Assembly: GCA_047975215.1 (NCBI GenBank)
Contig: JBKEDD010000005.1
Location: forward strand, 62,001-126,000
Reading direction: 5' to 3'
Source of the DNA: JAGRMG01 sp047975215
Lineage (GTDB): Bacteria > Pseudomonadota > Alphaproteobacteria > Rhodobacterales > Rhodobacteraceae
Length of the DNA: 64,000 nt
Shown here in pieces: positions 63,571 to 64,000 of this stretch. Both the position numbers and the translations under genes were made by a program. The notes beneath the pieces were generated by a model. It was given only the letters and a program-made list of their open reading frames with translations, ran no database searches and was not told where the DNA came from. Positions within the stretch are counted from its first letter, which is position 1. Each line of letters opens with the position of its first letter.

Positions 63571-64000
63571 TTACCGACGGTAGACGAAGCACCGCCCCGG
63601 CACGGCGCCCCGCGGCAGCGGCAGTTCTTCCAGCGCCTCGAAATACATCCGGTCGGATGACACCATAAGCCCGCCGAGCGCCAGCAGCGGTTCGATCAGT
63701 GGCGATACCGTGCGCGCGAACGCGTCGTTCTTTTTCAGATTGTGCCCACCCAGATCGGCATGGATCAGGCTGGCGGTGGGGCCGAACCGCGCCAGCGCAA
63801 GGGGCAGGGTTTCGGTCACTTCCCCCAGCAGGGTATGCGCCTCGTCCGGGGTCGAATCCGGGTGCGACGCGATGGCGCGCTCAAAGACGAAGATCTTGCG
63901 TCCCGTGACGCGTTCGCGCAGGTGGTGAAACGTGCGGCCGTTGCCGAGGCCCAGTTCGAACACGGGGCCGGGCAGGGGCGCGGTTTGGGCAATCGCGAAA
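63571..64000 (-). CDS. class I SAM-dependent methyltransferase, C-terminal part
   Basis: The frame is open to the right edge (upstream side) and stops with TAA at 63571-63573; about 142 residues are visible. FELGLGNGRTF is the SAM-binding motif I and VFERAIASHPD fits motif II (acidic residue after the second strand); LIHADLGGHN is motif III-like. The GTG at 63963 is not the start because the frame continues with plausible sequence (FAIAQTAPLPGPV). Substrate unknown. Confidence 0.8.
   Translation of the reverse strand, partial: FAIAQTAPLPGPVFELGLGNGRTFHHLRERVTGRKIFVFERAIASHPDSTPDEAHTLLGEVTETLPLALARFGPTASLIHADLGGHNLKKNDAFARTVSPLIEPLLALGGLMVSSDRMYFEALEELPLPRGAVPGRCFVYRR

Overview
The window is a GC-rich chromosomal segment of an alphaproteobacterium, most probably a member of the Rhodobacteraceae (Roseobacter/Paracoccus group). 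This rests on gene families and gene order that I recall from that family: the folK/rpoZ/rsh/DUF2062/pdxJ/acpS/lepB/rnc/era/DUF1491 run, the 41-residue L36 with a single cysteine, sitABCD behind a Fur/Mur-type palindrome, the split saccharopine dehydrogenase pair, DinB with an N-terminal CxxC...CxxC module, ALDH16 next to deoC, and an intergenic element of a kind I associate with these genomes. I see no insertion sequence, prophage, CRISPR array, rRNA operon or disrupted gene. Much of the window is housekeeping; the accessory interest lies in two transporter/CoA-ligase cassettes, a two-gene AsnB-like/glycosyltransferase unit and several small or regulatory elements.

Left part (1-16.6 kb): the tail of an envelope protein gene; two M16 peptidase genes (one with the zinc motif, one without) joined by a short coupling ORF; a CbpA/CbpM co-chaperone pair; then on the minus strand a 2,4-dienoyl-CoA reductase-like SDR, a two-domain aldehyde dehydrogenase of the ALDH16 type and deoC. 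Divergent from deoC is a manganese/iron ABC operon (sitABCD) preceded by a perfect 21-bp palindrome and a sigma70-like promoter. mutL, rmuC and a DUF3775 gene follow, ending in a small array of hairpins.

Middle part (16.6-39.7 kb): two saccharopine dehydrogenase genes and a histidine phosphatase, then an overlapping OmpR-type response regulator/hybrid kinase pair. Cassette 1 (22.7-31.3 kb, plus strand) encodes an acyl-CoA ligase, a complete branched-chain-amino-acid-type ABC importer (two ATPases, two permeases, one binding protein) and a PaaK-like protein that lacks the usual P-loop. Next are a ferric-iron permease and, on the other strand and separated from it, the ferric-iron binding protein, with a cupin regulator and a cyclase-FHA protein between them. 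rpmJ, tRNA-Val(GAC), an N-formylglutamate amidohydrolase, dinB, a Nudix hydrolase and tRNA-Leu(TAG) follow.

Right part (39.7-64 kb): the housekeeping run above, read leftward from folK, includes an overlooked 50-codon ORF that overlaps both pdxJ and acpS by four bases. On the other side of the folK promoter region is a NYN-domain gene with a repeat in its leader. Then, all on the minus strand, come the glycosyltransferase, the AsnB-like gene and cassette 2 (51.5-59.9 kb): binding protein, acyl-CoA ligase, LivF, LivG, LivM, LivH, an MDR-family reductase and a TetR regulator with a palindromic operator candidate. serB, a GST-family gene, a secreted DUF1254/DUF1214 protein and a partial methyltransferase end the window. 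The two cassettes share a logic: import of a carboxylic acid (or amino acid) by a Liv-type transporter coupled to CoA activation in the cytoplasm. In both, the binding-protein gene is followed within about 10 nt by a very stable hairpin. Substrates cannot be read from the sequence.
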